Positions 27,026-37,190 of a stretch of 64,000 nucleotides of DNA are shown here, piece by piece. Under the pieces are notes generated by a model. It was not told where the DNA came from and did no database searches. It saw only the letters and a program-made list of their open reading frames with translations. Source of the stretch: CAWEFA01 sp963851385 (lineage in GTDB: Bacteria; Bacteroidota; Bacteroidia; Bacteroidales; DTGW01); NCBI GenBank assembly GCA_963851385.1, contig CAWKPE010000018.1:270461-334460 (forward strand). The letters run 5' to 3'. The position numbers were made by a program, and so were the translations under genes. The number at the start of each line of letters is the position of its first letter. Within the stretch, counting starts at the first letter, position 1.

Positions 27026-29446
27026 ATGACTGATTCGACCAATCAAATACATCACGAAGATAATATTGATATCAGGCGATTTCTAATAAAAACTATTTCA
27101 AACTGGCCTCTTTTTGTTATCTCTTTAGGTATAGCTTATGCAATAGCATATCTGATTAACCGTTATGCTGAACCACTTTACAGTGTCAATGCTACTGTAA
27201 TGATAAGTGATGATAGAAAATCCGCTGCTGAAATGCTTATACCATCTCTTGACCGGTACTTTTCACGCCAAAATGTAGAAAATGAAATAGCTATTCTAAA
27301 ATCGTACACGTTAACACGCCGCACGCTTTCAGAACTCGATTTCATAATCACCTACTTCTATATTGGTCGAGTGAGAGAATCACGTTTATACAAACCTTTT
27401 ATTAATGTTGAACTTGATACTGTCCTTGAAACCATGAAATATCAGCCAATCTATATTTCAGTTTTGGATGAAGACAGGTATTTATTAGAAATTAATAGTC
27501 AATTCCAGTTAAAAAAAGTAATGAAATTTGGAGAAGCTTTCAGACATCCCAATTTTAATTTCATAATAAATCTTAATAAAGAAAATTATCGTAAATGTCC
27601 TATTCCGACACAAAAAACGAAAATTGGCTTTATTGTAAATGACTTAAATGCACTTACAAATCAGTACGTAAATAAACTTAGTATTTCAACAAGTGAGAAG
27701 AAAAGCACTGTAATATCATTATCCACTTTTGGTCCGGTTGCCAAACAAGAAGCCGATTATCTTAATAAATTATGTGAAGTATATATTAGAAATGGACTAG
27801 AAGAAAAAAACAGGACTTCAATCAACACTATTAAGTTTATTGACTCACAACTTAGTTCTATTTCTGATTCATTGAAGAAATCCGAATTAATTCTTCAAAA
27901 TTTCAGGCTTGAAAACAAATTTCTTGATTTTGACAAAGAAGGACAAGCTGTTTATGATAAATTATCTGATATTCAATCTGATAAAACGATGGCCGAATTA
28001 CAATTAAGATATTGCGAATATCTAAAAAGTTATTTGGAGAAAAAAAGTGAATATAATGACATAATAGTCCCTTCAGTTCTTGGAATTCCTGAAACTGTTT
28101 TAAGCTCTTTAGTGGGTGAGTTGACAGATTTATACAGTCAAAAAGCTGTTTTAAAATACAGCGCACAGGAAGATAATCCAGCGATAAGTATGCTAAATTT
28201 AAAATTACAAAAAACCGTTGCTGCTTTAAAAGAAAATGTAAAAGAGATGATAACTACATCTAAAATTAGTTTAAAAGATATAGATGAAAGGAGTAAAAGT
28301 GCAGAAAGTGAACTTGAAAAATTACCGGTTACAGAACGCCAGCTAATCAATATTCAACGCGATTTTGATTTAAATAATAACATTTTTACATTCCTTCTGC
28401 AAAAAAGAGCAGAATCAGGCATTGCCAAAGCATCAAATACTCCTGATAATAAAGTCCTTGATGAGGCCAGATTTGAAAATGCTGTTCAAATTAGTCCAAA
28501 ACGTTCAAAAAATTATTTAACAGCAATTTTTTTAGGAAGTTTAATACCTCTGTTAATTATTTTCATAACTGAATATTTCAATACCAGAATTACTGATTTG
28601 AAAGAACTGGAAAAAGTAAAAAACTGTAACGTTATTGGAACTATTGGGCACAATGATAAATCATCAGAACTACCTGTATTTGAATTTCCTAAATCAGCGC
28701 TTGCAGAGTCTTTTCGATCTTTGCGAACAAATTTGCAATATCTCCTTCGTGAAAAGGATGAAAAAATAATTCTGGTTACTTCTGCAATTAGTGGAGAAGG
28801 AAAAACATTTTGCGCTATGAACTTAGCTACTATCCTTGCAATGTCTAATAAGAAAGTACTTCTGGTTGGGTTAGATCTCAGGAAACCTAAAATTCACAAA
28901 TTATTTAATGTCTCTAATGATTTCGGGCTAAGTACTTACCTGATTAATAAAACAACAAAAGATGAAATTGTTGTACCTACAAATATTAATAATCTTTTTT
29001 TGGTTAATTCCGGTCCGGTACCACCAAATCCGTCAGAACTAATTGAAACTGATGAAATGGAAAAATTAATTAATGAATATAAAAATGAATTCGATTATAT
29101 AGTTCTGGATACACCTCCTATTGCAATAGTAACTGATGCAATATTGACATCAAAATTCGCGAATACTTCAATTTTTGTTATCCGGCATAATTTCTCATCA
29201 AAAGATGTATTGTATTTGGCAGATGAACTGGCTGAAAGAGGTACAATGAAAAAATTGAATATTCTCATTAATGATGTAAAATTACCTGGTTATTATGGAC
29301 ATTCATTTAAGTACGGTTATAGATATGGTTATGGATATCGCTATAGCTACGGATATAGCTATTATAACTATAATCATGAATATTATGGAGAGGACGAAAA
29401 TCCGGCAACATTGAAAGAAAGAATTAAAAAATGGCTGGGAGCATAA
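27026..29446 (+). CDS. Polysaccharide co-polymerase / BY-kinase (Wzc-like)
   Basis: 806 residues. The Wzz region has an N-terminal membrane helix (WPLFVISLGIAYAIAYLI), a periplasmic coiled-coil domain and a second helix near 500 (YLTAIFLGSLIPLLIIFI). The cytosolic kinase follows: Walker A SAISGEGKTFCAMN, Walker A' LLVGLDLRKPK and Walker B YIVLDTPPI. The tail near 750-785 has 15 Tyr in about 33 residues, the autophosphorylation cluster of bacterial tyrosine kinases. It controls chain length and export together with the Wza-like protein. No glycosyltransferase, flippase or phosphatase genes are adjacent, so the polymer locus is elsewhere. Confidence 0.93.
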   Translation: MTDSTNQIHHEDNIDIRRFLIKTISNWPLFVISLGIAYAIAYLINRYAEPLYSVNATVMISDDRKSAAEMLIPSLDRYFSRQNVENEIAILKSYTLTRRTLSELDFIITYFYIGRVRESRLYKPFINVELDTVLETMKYQPIYISVLDEDRYLLEINSQFQLKKVMKFGEAFRHPNFNFIINLNKENYRKCPIPTQKTKIGFIVNDLNALTNQYVNKLSISTSEKKSTVISLSTFGPVAKQEADYLNKLCEVYIRNGLEEKNRTSINTIKFIDSQLSSISDSLKKSELILQNFRLENKFLDFDKEGQAVYDKLSDIQSDKTMAELQLRYCEYLKSYLEKKSEYNDIIVPSVLGIPETVLSSLVGELTDLYSQKAVLKYSAQEDNPAISMLNLKLQKTVAALKENVKEMITTSKISLKDIDERSKSAESELEKLPVTERQLINIQRDFDLNNNIFTFLLQKRAESGIAKASNTPDNKVLDEARFENAVQISPKRSKNYLTAIFLGSLIPLLIIFITEYFNTRITDLKELEKVKNCNVIGTIGHNDKSSELPVFEFPKSALAESFRSLRTNLQYLLREKDEKIILVTSAISGEGKTFCAMNLATILAMSNKKVLLVGLDLRKPKIHKLFNVSNDFGLSTYLINKTTKDEIVVPTNINNLFLVNSGPVPPNPSELIETDEMEKLINEYKNEFDYIVLDTPPIAIVTDAILTSKFANTSIFVIRHNFSSKDVLYLADELAERGTMKKLNILINDVKLPGYYGHSFKYGYRYGYGYRYSYGYSYYNYNHEYYGEDENPATLKERIKKWLGA

Positions 29447-29495
29447 ATATAATTTAATTGATAATTGATTTTATAGAGTTCAAATATAAATTGAA

Positions 29496-30245
29496 CTATT
29501 TAATTTTGAGTTTCTTGGTAAGGTTTGTTGCAAAAACAAAATCATTTAAAATTTTATTATCCGATTCTAATATGTCCATATTACTTCCCTCCCATGCTTT
29601 TGTCCCTTCAAAAATAAATACAACTTTTTGTCCAATTTCTATGACAGAATTCATATCGTGAGTATTTATTATTGTCGTAATATTATACTCTTCAGTTATT
29701 TCTCTAATAAGATTATCAATGACTATTGAACTTTTGGGATCCAGTCCTGAATTTGGTTCATCACAAAATAAATACTGAGGTTTTAAAGCAATTGCTCTGG
29801 CAATAGCAACCCGCTTTTTCATACCACCACTAAGTTCAGATGGATATAGGTGATTTGCATTGAATATGTTTACCCTATTTAAACAAAAATTGACACGTTC
29901 TAATTTCTCTTCCATGACAATATCGGTAAACATGTTCAATGGGAATAAAATATTTTCTTCAACGGTAGCAGAATCAAATAATGCTCCTCCCTGAAAAAGC
30001 ATTCCTATTTTTTTTCTTATTTCCCTTTTTTCTTTTGAACTTAACTTATTAAATATTACATCTTCATATTTCACTTCTCCGGAATCAGGCTCAAAAAGTC
30101 CTACTATGCATTTTAAAAGAACTGTTTTCCCGGAACCACTTTGTCCAATAACAAGATTTGTTTTGCCTCTTTCAAAAATTACTGAAATATCTTTAAGTAC
30201 CGGCTTGCCGTTAAAAGATTTAGATATATTATTTACACTAATCAT
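29496..30245 (-). CDS. ABC transporter ATPase, MlaF-type
   Basis: 249 residues. Walker A is GQSGSGKTVLLKCI, the signature LSGGMKKRVAIARA and Walker B YLFCDEPNSGLDP. GMLFQGGALFDSATVEENI is characteristic of the Mla/Mkl group, which moves phospholipid or other lipids between membranes. It overlaps the permease gene by 4 bp (ATGA), so the two are translationally coupled. The substrate-binding MCE (MlaD) protein usually paired with it is not in this window. Confidence 0.9.
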   Translation of the reverse strand: MISVNNISKSFNGKPVLKDISVIFERGKTNLVIGQSGSGKTVLLKCIVGLFEPDSGEVKYEDVIFNKLSSKEKREIRKKIGMLFQGGALFDSATVEENILFPLNMFTDIVMEEKLERVNFCLNRVNIFNANHLYPSELSGGMKKRVAIARAIALKPQYLFCDEPNSGLDPKSSIVIDNLIREITEEYNITTIINTHDMNSVIEIGQKVVFIFEGTKAWEGSNMDILESDNKILNDFVFATNLTKKLKIK

Positions 30246-30982
30246 TGTAATAGAAGTATAGTAAGAACCACATTAAAAAATAAAATTGCAACACTACTAA
30301 AAACAACTGCTCGTGTACTGGCTTGACCAACTTCTAAAGAACCACCAGAAACATAATACCCATTATATGCAGAAATTGAAGTTATTATAAAAGCAAAAAC
30401 TACTGTCTTTATTAATCCGTAAACAATGTAATATGGAATAAATTCGTATTGTATTCCATAAATATATTCATCAGAAGTTATGTCTCCCGTGGCAACGCCA
30501 GCAACCCAACCTCCCCAAATTCCAATGACCATGCTCATAATAGTAAGAATCGGATTGAAAATCATAGCAGCTATCATTTTTGGAAGAGTCAAATAACTGG
30601 CAGAATTGACTCCAAAAATTTCAAGAGCATCTATTTGCTCTGTTACCCTCATAGTACCTATTTCAGATGCAATATTAGATCCAACCTTACCTGCCAAAAT
30701 AAGTGCAACAACCGAAGAAGAAAATTCAAGCAGTATTGAATCACGAACTGTGAGACTAATAATGTATTTCGGAAATATTGGATTGGTAATATTTATTGCT
30801 GTTTGAATGGTAATAACCGCACCTATAAATATAGATATAATTGCTACAATACCTATTGAATTAATGCCCAAATTCCCTATTTCTATGATTATCTGGCGAT
30901 AATACATCTTCAAGTTCTCAGGCTTTGTAAATACCTTATTTAGAAAAATAAAATACTTTCCTATTTGATCCAAATAGTGCAT
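30242..30982 (-). CDS. ABC transporter permease, MlaE-type
   Basis: 246 residues with five or six predicted membrane helices. The family motif is in LILAGKVGSNIASEIGTMRV, followed by TEQIDALEIFGVNSASYL and LPKMIAAMIFNPIL. It is the inner-membrane permease of the lipid-asymmetry (Mla) transporter and is transcribed just before its ATPase. Divergent from manC with 110 bp between them. Confidence 0.92.
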   Translation of the reverse strand: MHYLDQIGKYFIFLNKVFTKPENLKMYYRQIIIEIGNLGINSIGIVAIISIFIGAVITIQTAINITNPIFPKYIISLTVRDSILLEFSSSVVALILAGKVGSNIASEIGTMRVTEQIDALEIFGVNSASYLTLPKMIAAMIFNPILTIMSMVIGIWGGWVAGVATGDITSDEYIYGIQYEFIPYYIVYGLIKTVVFAFIITSISAYNGYYVSGGSLEVGQASTRAVVFSSVAILFFNVVLTILLLQ

Positions 30983-31035
30983 GAATTTTTATTTAAAGAT
31001 AAAATTATAAAAATTTATGGTTAACGAATTTATTT

Positions 31036-31043
31036 TATTTTTG
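31036..31043 (+). promoter_or_regulatory. Candidate -7 element for manC
   Basis: TATTTTTG fits TAnnTTTG and lies 49 bases before the first ATG of manC. No good -33 element was seen. Confidence 0.35.
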
Positions 31044-31092
31044 TTCCCTGATTTTTTTTCGAATCTTTAATATATTTTTAAGAATATAACCA

Positions 31093-32199
31093 ATGAATGA
31101 AGCTATGAATAGCGAAAATTTTTGTGTAATTATGGCCGGTGGAATTGGAAGTCGCTTCTGGCCATTTAGCAGGACTTCACATCCAAAACAGTTTCTTGAT
31201 ATATTAGGTGTAGGAAAAACACTATTGCAACAAACATTTGACAGATTTTCAAGAATTTTACCTGCAGAAAATATCTATATTGTTACAAATAGAATTTATT
31301 TTGATCTTGTAAAGAAACAAATACCTGCAATTCCGGAAAATAATATTTTACTTGAACCATACAGACGAAATACTGCACCTTGTATAGCTTATGCTAACTT
31401 CAAAATATCAACTCGAAATCCTAATGCCAATATAGTGGTAGCACCTTCTGACCATTTAATACTTAGAGAAGACGAATTTCTTAATGTTGTGGAAAATGGA
31501 TTGACTTTTGTCTCTAAGAAAGACGCTCTTCTTACTTTGGGCATTACACCATCAAGGCCGGAAACTGGCTATGGATACATTCAAATTCAAAATAATAAAG
31601 AATTTGAGAAAAAGAGTTCTTCATTTACCAGGGTAAAAACTTTTACTGAAAAGCCTGATTATGAAATGGCTAAAGTTTTTTTTGAAAGTGGAGAATTTTT
31701 TTGGAACTCTGGAATTTTCTTTTGGTCCTTAAAAAGCATCAATAAAGCATTTGATGAAAATCTTCCTGAAATTAACTCACTCTTTTCCGAAGGTATTAAT
31801 CTCTATAATACACCACAGGAAGACAAGTTTATTGATGATATTTATCCGCGCTGTAAAAGTATTTCTATTGATTATGGAATAATGGAAAAGGCGACTAATG
31901 TATTCGTTCTTTGCACTAATTTTGGTTGGTCCGACTTAGGTACTTGGGGGTCAATGCACGAACATTCTAAAAAAGATTCATCTAAAAATCATATAAAAGG
32001 ACAAAATGTGTTTACCTATAATACTGAAAACTGTATTATTAATATTTCTGATGATAAATGTGTCGTAGTTCAGGGAATGTCTGATTATATAATAGTTGAC
32101 TCTAAAGATATTTTACTAATTTGTAAAATGAAAGACGAACAATTGATCAAACAATTTGTAAATGATGTGAAATTAAAACTTGGTGATACATATTTATAA
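31093..32199 (+). CDS. manC: Mannose-1-phosphate guanylyltransferase
   Basis: 368 residues. It makes GDP-mannose from GTP and mannose-1-phosphate for glycans. The nucleotide-binding N-terminus GGIGSRFWPFSRTSHPKQF, VVAPSDHLI, FTEKPDYEMAK and WNSGIFFW are intact. It has only the nucleotidyltransferase and short beta-helix, without the isomerase domain of bifunctional enzymes. ATG 31093 or ATG 31105 could start it. A shared hairpin terminator follows at 32201. It may feed the polysaccharide exported by the Wza/Wzc pair, but that is inference. Confidence 0.93.
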   Translation: MNEAMNSENFCVIMAGGIGSRFWPFSRTSHPKQFLDILGVGKTLLQQTFDRFSRILPAENIYIVTNRIYFDLVKKQIPAIPENNILLEPYRRNTAPCIAYANFKISTRNPNANIVVAPSDHLILREDEFLNVVENGLTFVSKKDALLTLGITPSRPETGYGYIQIQNNKEFEKKSSSFTRVKTFTEKPDYEMAKVFFESGEFFWNSGIFFWSLKSINKAFDENLPEINSLFSEGINLYNTPQEDKFIDDIYPRCKSISIDYGIMEKATNVFVLCTNFGWSDLGTWGSMHEHSKKDSSKNHIKGQNVFTYNTENCIINISDDKCVVVQGMSDYIIVDSKDILLICKMKDEQLIKQFVNDVKLKLGDTYL

Positions 32200-32200
32200 A

Positions 32201-32229
32201 AAAAGCTCTCGGTATCGGAGAGCTTTTTT
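32201..32229. terminator. Bidirectional terminator between manC and gldN
   Basis: AAAAGCTCTC (32201-32210) and GAGAGCTTTT (32218-32227) form a perfect 10-bp stem with A and T runs on the two sides, so it can serve both convergent genes. Confidence 0.85.
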
Positions 32230-32242
32230 ATGCCTTATATTT

Positions 32243-33103
32243 TTAATATTCCCAAAGGTCATGTTCCATGTTAAACAATGATTCTTTAATTCTATCAGAT
32301 TCATACAATGTTTCAATTCCTGATGCATAATCTCTTACTGGCCTGTTGTTATAAACATTGGTTTCTGCAAAAATAAAGCTGGCAAATCTTCTTTGGAAAA
32401 AATAATCGTCAAATGAAATGTGCTGTGCATCATTGTTGCGATTATAAATTTCGTGATTTGCCATAATAGATCTTGCCTCAGGATAATAAATCCAAAAAGT
32501 TTTTGACTGTTTTATTTCATCTGTTGGATTACCATTTTGGTCCTCTCTCAGACTTAAACGTATAGGGCATATCCCTAATATTCTGACCTGCATAGTTGAA
32601 TGCTGTTTGTCAAAGAACCATTTTTCTTTAATCAATATCTGTTTTACTTCTTCAATCTGTCGATCCTTCTTAACAATTTTTGTCTCAATAGCACCGGTAT
32701 TTGGATCCGGAACTTTAATTGTATCTGTTTTTGCACCCATCTGAGCATCCACGGCCTCTTTTGTCAATGGTACCTTAAATTCATTCAGAGGATCATCAGT
32801 GCTATACGCAGTTAACCCTTCATTGTCAATACCATATAGCAATAAAGTTATCAGGTTCCACCTGTTATCTATCGGCTTAACCGGATAATATAGCGGCATA
32901 TTCACTTTTTCCCGCAAATCTATAACTCTCCAGATAATTTTTGCCCACATTACATCCGCTTCCCTAATGTAGGGATAGGGTACTGGCTTCTTATTAGGAA
33001 TTTGTTCCTTTACATATACTTCTGTAAGGTTATCCTGAGCAAGTAATTTACTATTGCTAAGTACAATTGATAACCCGATTGCGAATAATAATGCTTTTTT
33101 CAT
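32243..33103 (-). CDS. gldN: T9SS component GldN/PorN
   Basis: 286 residues with a signal peptide (MKKALLFAIGLSIVLSNSKLL). The family features YIREADVMWAKIIWRVIDLR, MPLYYPVKP, RILGICPIRL and the C-terminal YNRNNDAQHISFDDYFFQRRF are present. GldN forms the periplasmic ring with GldK under the outer membrane. It is the last gene of the porP-gldK-gldL-gldM-gldN run, 17 bp after gldM, and ends at the shared terminator. Confidence 0.95.
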   Translation of the reverse strand: MKKALLFAIGLSIVLSNSKLLAQDNLTEVYVKEQIPNKKPVPYPYIREADVMWAKIIWRVIDLREKVNMPLYYPVKPIDNRWNLITLLLYGIDNEGLTAYSTDDPLNEFKVPLTKEAVDAQMGAKTDTIKVPDPNTGAIETKIVKKDRQIEEVKQILIKEKWFFDKQHSTMQVRILGICPIRLSLREDQNGNPTDEIKQSKTFWIYYPEARSIMANHEIYNRNNDAQHISFDDYFFQRRFASFIFAETNVYNNRPVRDYASGIETLYESDRIKESLFNMEHDLWEY

Positions 33104-33120
33104 TATTATAAAGTTTTAAG

Positions 33121-34773
33121 TTATTTTATCGTTAATGCTATTGAACCTAATTGTCTGGTTGTACCATCAGGCCCAACAGCCCTGATTCCTTCAACATACA
33201 CTTTTTGTCCTTTACTGGTTTGTTTTATAAGATTCATCTGTTCTGCTGAAAATCTGTTCGATTTTACTGACTTATCAGTAGTAAAACCGCCAACAACTGT
33301 AGAAACCGTGAATTCAGTAACTTTAAATGTAAGATCAAATTCAAAATTTTCCATTGCAGCAACTACTCCTGTTTGTGCAAGTAATATATTTCTTTCTATA
33401 GGTCCGCTACCTTTGATACCGTACACTGTAGCAACTGGATCCGGAACAATACGAACACGGAATGTTTTTGTGCCCATATTTTTTTTCACCTTATCAATTT
33501 CAGCTAAAACTGATACATTTGCATTCTGCCCAGCTCTCGAAGGGTTTACAATATAACTACCCTTACCAACTTGTTTTATCATTCCATTATCAATACCAGG
33601 AAAAATCTTATCAGCAGGAACTCCAGGCACAGAAATATCTACAGGATTATCAACACCAATATAAAATACATTCATTTTTGTAGGTGATACTACTAACATT
33701 GGTTCAGCAACCTGATACTCTTCAAAAAATGGTTTCCATATTTCTTCTCCTCCATTGGGATCCTTTAAACCAATCAAACCGCTCCATTTATATCGACCAA
33801 CTGCAGTTCCTGGTTTCTCATAAATACCTTTTCCTCTAACTATAGGAACTGTAGTATCATAAATAACTCCTTCTTTCTTTTTAAATGTCCAACTTCCATC
33901 CTCCTTGTTAAAAGTCGAATCAACAGGCCCTATTAAAATATCCGGATTCTGATTTGGATCACTTGCCGCAAGAAATATTTTAGCCTGGTAATTTGTACCC
34001 CTAATTATATAATTTGAATTTCGGAGAACAATAGCATCAATATCCGTAAATTTAAATGTTCCTTTTTCAAATATTGATAACTTGTACCTTATCATATCAG
34101 ATTCTGCATTGCGAACATTAGCCTGTAAACCGCTTAAAATTGTTGTTACACCGACTAATGGTAAATGTTCAAAATTAGATGTTTCCCAAGTTTCTGCAGA
34201 ACCTAATTTGCGCTGAGGTTCGGTATTTAATCCTTTTTCAATAGACTTTCTGGTATTTACAGATTTTTTATCTATATTATCCAATAAATACTTTCTGAAT
34301 GCATCAATCTTTTCTTTAAGTTCTCTTCCTTTACCCTGAGTTATCATTAATTGAGAAGGCTTGTCCATATTTTCTTTTCCATTAATGAGCATAGGATCTA
34401 TTTTTTCTATTTTTTCTCCTTTTTCTCCTTTAATAATAGTAATAGCATCAGTTTTTTTACCTTCTGATAAATGGACAATAGCAACTTTATCTCTTTGAAT
34501 GATGTCATATAAAGTATCAGCTTGTTTCTTAACTTCTTCCGCAATATGCCAAAACTTTTTTCCCACTGCCGGTTTTGTTTCTGTTGCTAATTTTAAAGTA
34601 GTATATAAATCTTTATTATTTACTTCATAATTTTCATTCATCTTTGTAAGTCCATTATCTACAATAACAAATGCGTTAAGAACTTCTTTTTGTACATTAA
34701 GTGCCAACAATGCTGTCAACACAAGGTACATCATACCTATCATTTTTTGCCTAGGAGTCTGTTTGCCGGCCAT
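33121..34773 (-). CDS. gldM: T9SS motor component GldM/PorM
   Basis: 550 residues. One N-terminal membrane helix (MIGMMYLVLTALLALNVQKE) is followed by a long periplasmic part of helical and Ig-like domains: VVSPTKMNVFYIGVDNP and the C-terminal KVTEFTVSTVVGGF. GldM spans the periplasm and, with GldL, forms the proton-driven rotary motor that powers T9SS and gliding. It has the usual family length and the KQTPRQKMI start. Spacing is 24 bp after gldL and 17 bp before gldN. Confidence 0.95.
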   Translation of the reverse strand: MAGKQTPRQKMIGMMYLVLTALLALNVQKEVLNAFVIVDNGLTKMNENYEVNNKDLYTTLKLATETKPAVGKKFWHIAEEVKKQADTLYDIIQRDKVAIVHLSEGKKTDAITIIKGEKGEKIEKIDPMLINGKENMDKPSQLMITQGKGRELKEKIDAFRKYLLDNIDKKSVNTRKSIEKGLNTEPQRKLGSAETWETSNFEHLPLVGVTTILSGLQANVRNAESDMIRYKLSIFEKGTFKFTDIDAIVLRNSNYIIRGTNYQAKIFLAASDPNQNPDILIGPVDSTFNKEDGSWTFKKKEGVIYDTTVPIVRGKGIYEKPGTAVGRYKWSGLIGLKDPNGGEEIWKPFFEEYQVAEPMLVVSPTKMNVFYIGVDNPVDISVPGVPADKIFPGIDNGMIKQVGKGSYIVNPSRAGQNANVSVLAEIDKVKKNMGTKTFRVRIVPDPVATVYGIKGSGPIERNILLAQTGVVAAMENFEFDLTFKVTEFTVSTVVGGFTTDKSVKSNRFSAEQMNLIKQTSKGQKVYVEGIRAVGPDGTTRQLGSIALTIK

Positions 34774-34797
34774 AAACTAAATTATAATTTCCTCCTT

Positions 34798-35763
34798 TTA
34801 TTTTTTATTATAATTCATTGCAGAAAGCATATTGCCATAAATATTGTTTAAAGCAGTGAGATTATCACTAAGCTTAACAATTTCACTACGATACCTGTTA
34901 GTTTCAGCAACTGAATCGTTTAAATTTTTAAGGATTGTGTCTAAACCTGAATATAATTTTTCATTATTCTTTACATACTGGGATGTTTCTTTTAATTGCA
35001 GTTCGTAAAGAGTATTAAGTTCACCTAAGCTTTTATTCATCTTTTCAATATGCCCGCTGTACATTTTACCGCTTTCACCCACCGATGATGAATAATTTGA
35101 AATTGAATCTGTAAGTTTTTGATAAGAGCCAGCCATTTCTGTTCCTGACTTTTCAACCTGCTGGGAAATTTCCAAACCGGTTTTTTCCATAACTGCAGCA
35201 GTTTTCTGATATGTTGATGACAGAGAACTTATTGAATCTTTAAGTACTTCAGAATTGTCAGCATATGAACTCGTCATAACATCAATTTTTTGAGCTGCAT
35301 TTTTAAAATTGTTCACAAATGATTGGGTAGCAGCAGTTGCCTCAGAAATATCAGACATTTTATTGGCAGTATTGTTGAGTTTTGCAAAACCCTCTCCAAG
35401 TTTTTCCAATATTTCCGGACTTAATGTTGATTGCTCAAACAAGTTTTCAAATTTTTCTAAAACAACGTTTCCTCTACTGCTTGTAATGCTATCTTTATAG
35501 TTCTCCATTTCGTCATCATCTGTAATGCCTGCTAACTCAGGATAAACCAATGTCCAGTCCACTTCCTCGTGCAATGGCTCAAAAGCAGAGAAAAAGAAAA
35601 TTATTGCTTCCGTACTAAGACCGCAGGTTATCATAAATCCAGCTGCAGGCCAGTGCATGATTTTGAACATTGCCCCTATAATAACGACTGAAGCACCAAA
35701 ACCATAGAGTTTCGCCATAAAATTTTTCCAACTTGACGTTTGAACTATTTCTGATAGAGTCAT
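34798..35763 (-). CDS. gldL: T9SS motor component GldL/PorL
   Basis: 321 residues. Two N-terminal membrane helices hold the conserved KLYGFGASVVIIGAMFKIMH and WPAAGFMITCGLSTEAIIF segments, followed by FSAFEP. The acidic residue in the second helix (Glu in LSTEAI) is the proton-path candidate known from family work. The long cytoplasmic tail (about 90-320) is a Ser/Thr-rich coiled coil. GldL anchors the GldM dimer. It sits between gldK and gldM with about 20-bp gaps. Confidence 0.95.
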   Translation of the reverse strand: MTLSEIVQTSSWKNFMAKLYGFGASVVIIGAMFKIMHWPAAGFMITCGLSTEAIIFFFSAFEPLHEEVDWTLVYPELAGITDDDEMENYKDSITSSRGNVVLEKFENLFEQSTLSPEILEKLGEGFAKLNNTANKMSDISEATAATQSFVNNFKNAAQKIDVMTSSYADNSEVLKDSISSLSSTYQKTAAVMEKTGLEISQQVEKSGTEMAGSYQKLTDSISNYSSSVGESGKMYSGHIEKMNKSLGELNTLYELQLKETSQYVKNNEKLYSGLDTILKNLNDSVAETNRYRSEIVKLSDNLTALNNIYGNMLSAMNYNKK

Positions 35764-35784
35764 ATTATATTAGGTATTAATTTT

Positions 35785-37116
35785 TTAATTACTTCCACCA
35801 AGGTAAGAACGAACACACCTGAAACCGATATATGATTTTGCCGTATCCTGGTATTCATAAGTACGAGTACCAACTTGAAGATAATAGCCAATATCTTTCC
35901 AGGAACCACCTCTTACAACTTTTCTTTTCAGAACAGGAGGATCGTCCGGTTTGGCATTATATTTATAATCCGGATTGAAATCATGGGTAAATACATAAGC
36001 AGATTCATCATAAGCGCTTGATGTCCATTCTGCCACATTGCCAGCCATATCAAACAATCCATATTCATTGGGTTCATATGAACCTACTTTTACAGTGATA
36101 CTTCCGCCATCATCTGTATAATTACCACGCAATGGCTTGAAATTAGCCAGAAAACAACCTTCGTTGTTCCTTGTATACATACCACCCCAGGGATACATTG
36201 AAAGATCTAAACCTCCACGAGCAGCATATTCCCATTCTGATTCGATAGGCAACCTGTAATCATGGACAAATAAGTCTCCAGCTCTTTGTAAAGCATTATT
36301 AAGGAATTGTGTTCTCCAGATACAAAAAGCAGTAGCTTGCTTCCAGCTAACGCCAACTACAGGATAGTTGTCATATGCAGGGTGCCAAAAATACATTGTA
36401 GTATAAGGTTCATTGAATGAATAAGTGAAGTCTGCAACCCAGCATAATGTATCAGGATATACGTTAATTACATCCTGGAACACGAATGAAGATCTATTTG
36501 TAATTTCAATTTTTTCTCCTCTGTTATTATAAACATAACCTTGATATTGTTTTGTTTCAAAATTATAACGGTTACTTTTTTCAGCAGCCTGTTTCAAATC
36601 AACCCAATAATATTCATACATCAATTTTCTTGTGTCAAGTTCTTTACGACGGAAAAATCTTTCCTGTTCAGTCAAATACAAATCATTTAGAATTGTATTT
36701 TGTTCTTCATCTTCAGGATCAATTTTTGTTTCCCAATTCAGGTATGGTGGGTCAATAGGATTTCCAAGTTCGTCCTCTGAGATCACAAAATCATCGATTT
36801 GTTGTCCCAACATCCTGCGCATAATTGAATCGCGAACCCAAAATACAAATTGACGATACTCATTATTCGTTATTTCAGTTTCATCCATCCAGAAAGCATC
36901 AAGAGTAACTGTCTTTGTAAGACTATTTTGAGCCCATGCAACATCCTGATCACTTGGACCCATGTTAAAGCTCCCTTGCGGAATAAATACCATTCCGTAT
37001 GGTTCCGGCTCGAAATACTTTTTTCTGCCTGGAACCCCGGTAAGTTCTCCATTATTTGAGCTGCCGCAGCTAGTTACTACCGCCAGAATTGTGGAAAAAT
37101 ATAATATTTTTTTCAT
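35785..37116 (-). CDS. gldK: T9SS lipoprotein GldK/PorK
   Basis: 443 residues with a lipoprotein signal (MKKILYFSTILAVVTSC, Cys17). The body is a formylglycine-generating-enzyme (SUMF1)-like fold: MVFIPQGSFNMGPSDQD, FWMDETEITNNEYRQFV, YPVVGVSWKQATAFCIWR, LPIESEWEYAARGG and VVRGGSW. GldK makes outer-membrane-bound rings with GldN. Inserts between the SUMF1 blocks (about residues 120-230) are typical of GldK. It follows the PorP gene by 74 bp. Confidence 0.95.
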   Translation of the reverse strand: MKKILYFSTILAVVTSCGSSNNGELTGVPGRKKYFEPEPYGMVFIPQGSFNMGPSDQDVAWAQNSLTKTVTLDAFWMDETEITNNEYRQFVFWVRDSIMRRMLGQQIDDFVISEDELGNPIDPPYLNWETKIDPEDEEQNTILNDLYLTEQERFFRRKELDTRKLMYEYYWVDLKQAAEKSNRYNFETKQYQGYVYNNRGEKIEITNRSSFVFQDVINVYPDTLCWVADFTYSFNEPYTTMYFWHPAYDNYPVVGVSWKQATAFCIWRTQFLNNALQRAGDLFVHDYRLPIESEWEYAARGGLDLSMYPWGGMYTRNNEGCFLANFKPLRGNYTDDGGSITVKVGSYEPNEYGLFDMAGNVAEWTSSAYDESAYVFTHDFNPDYKYNAKPDDPPVLKRKVVRGGSWKDIGYYLQVGTRTYEYQDTAKSYIGFRCVRSYLGGSN

Positions 37117-37190
37117 AACAGTGGTGTTATTTGTTTCAAATACCCAATAGAGTTTTAAAATTAAGTATAATTTTTCAAAAATAAAATTTT

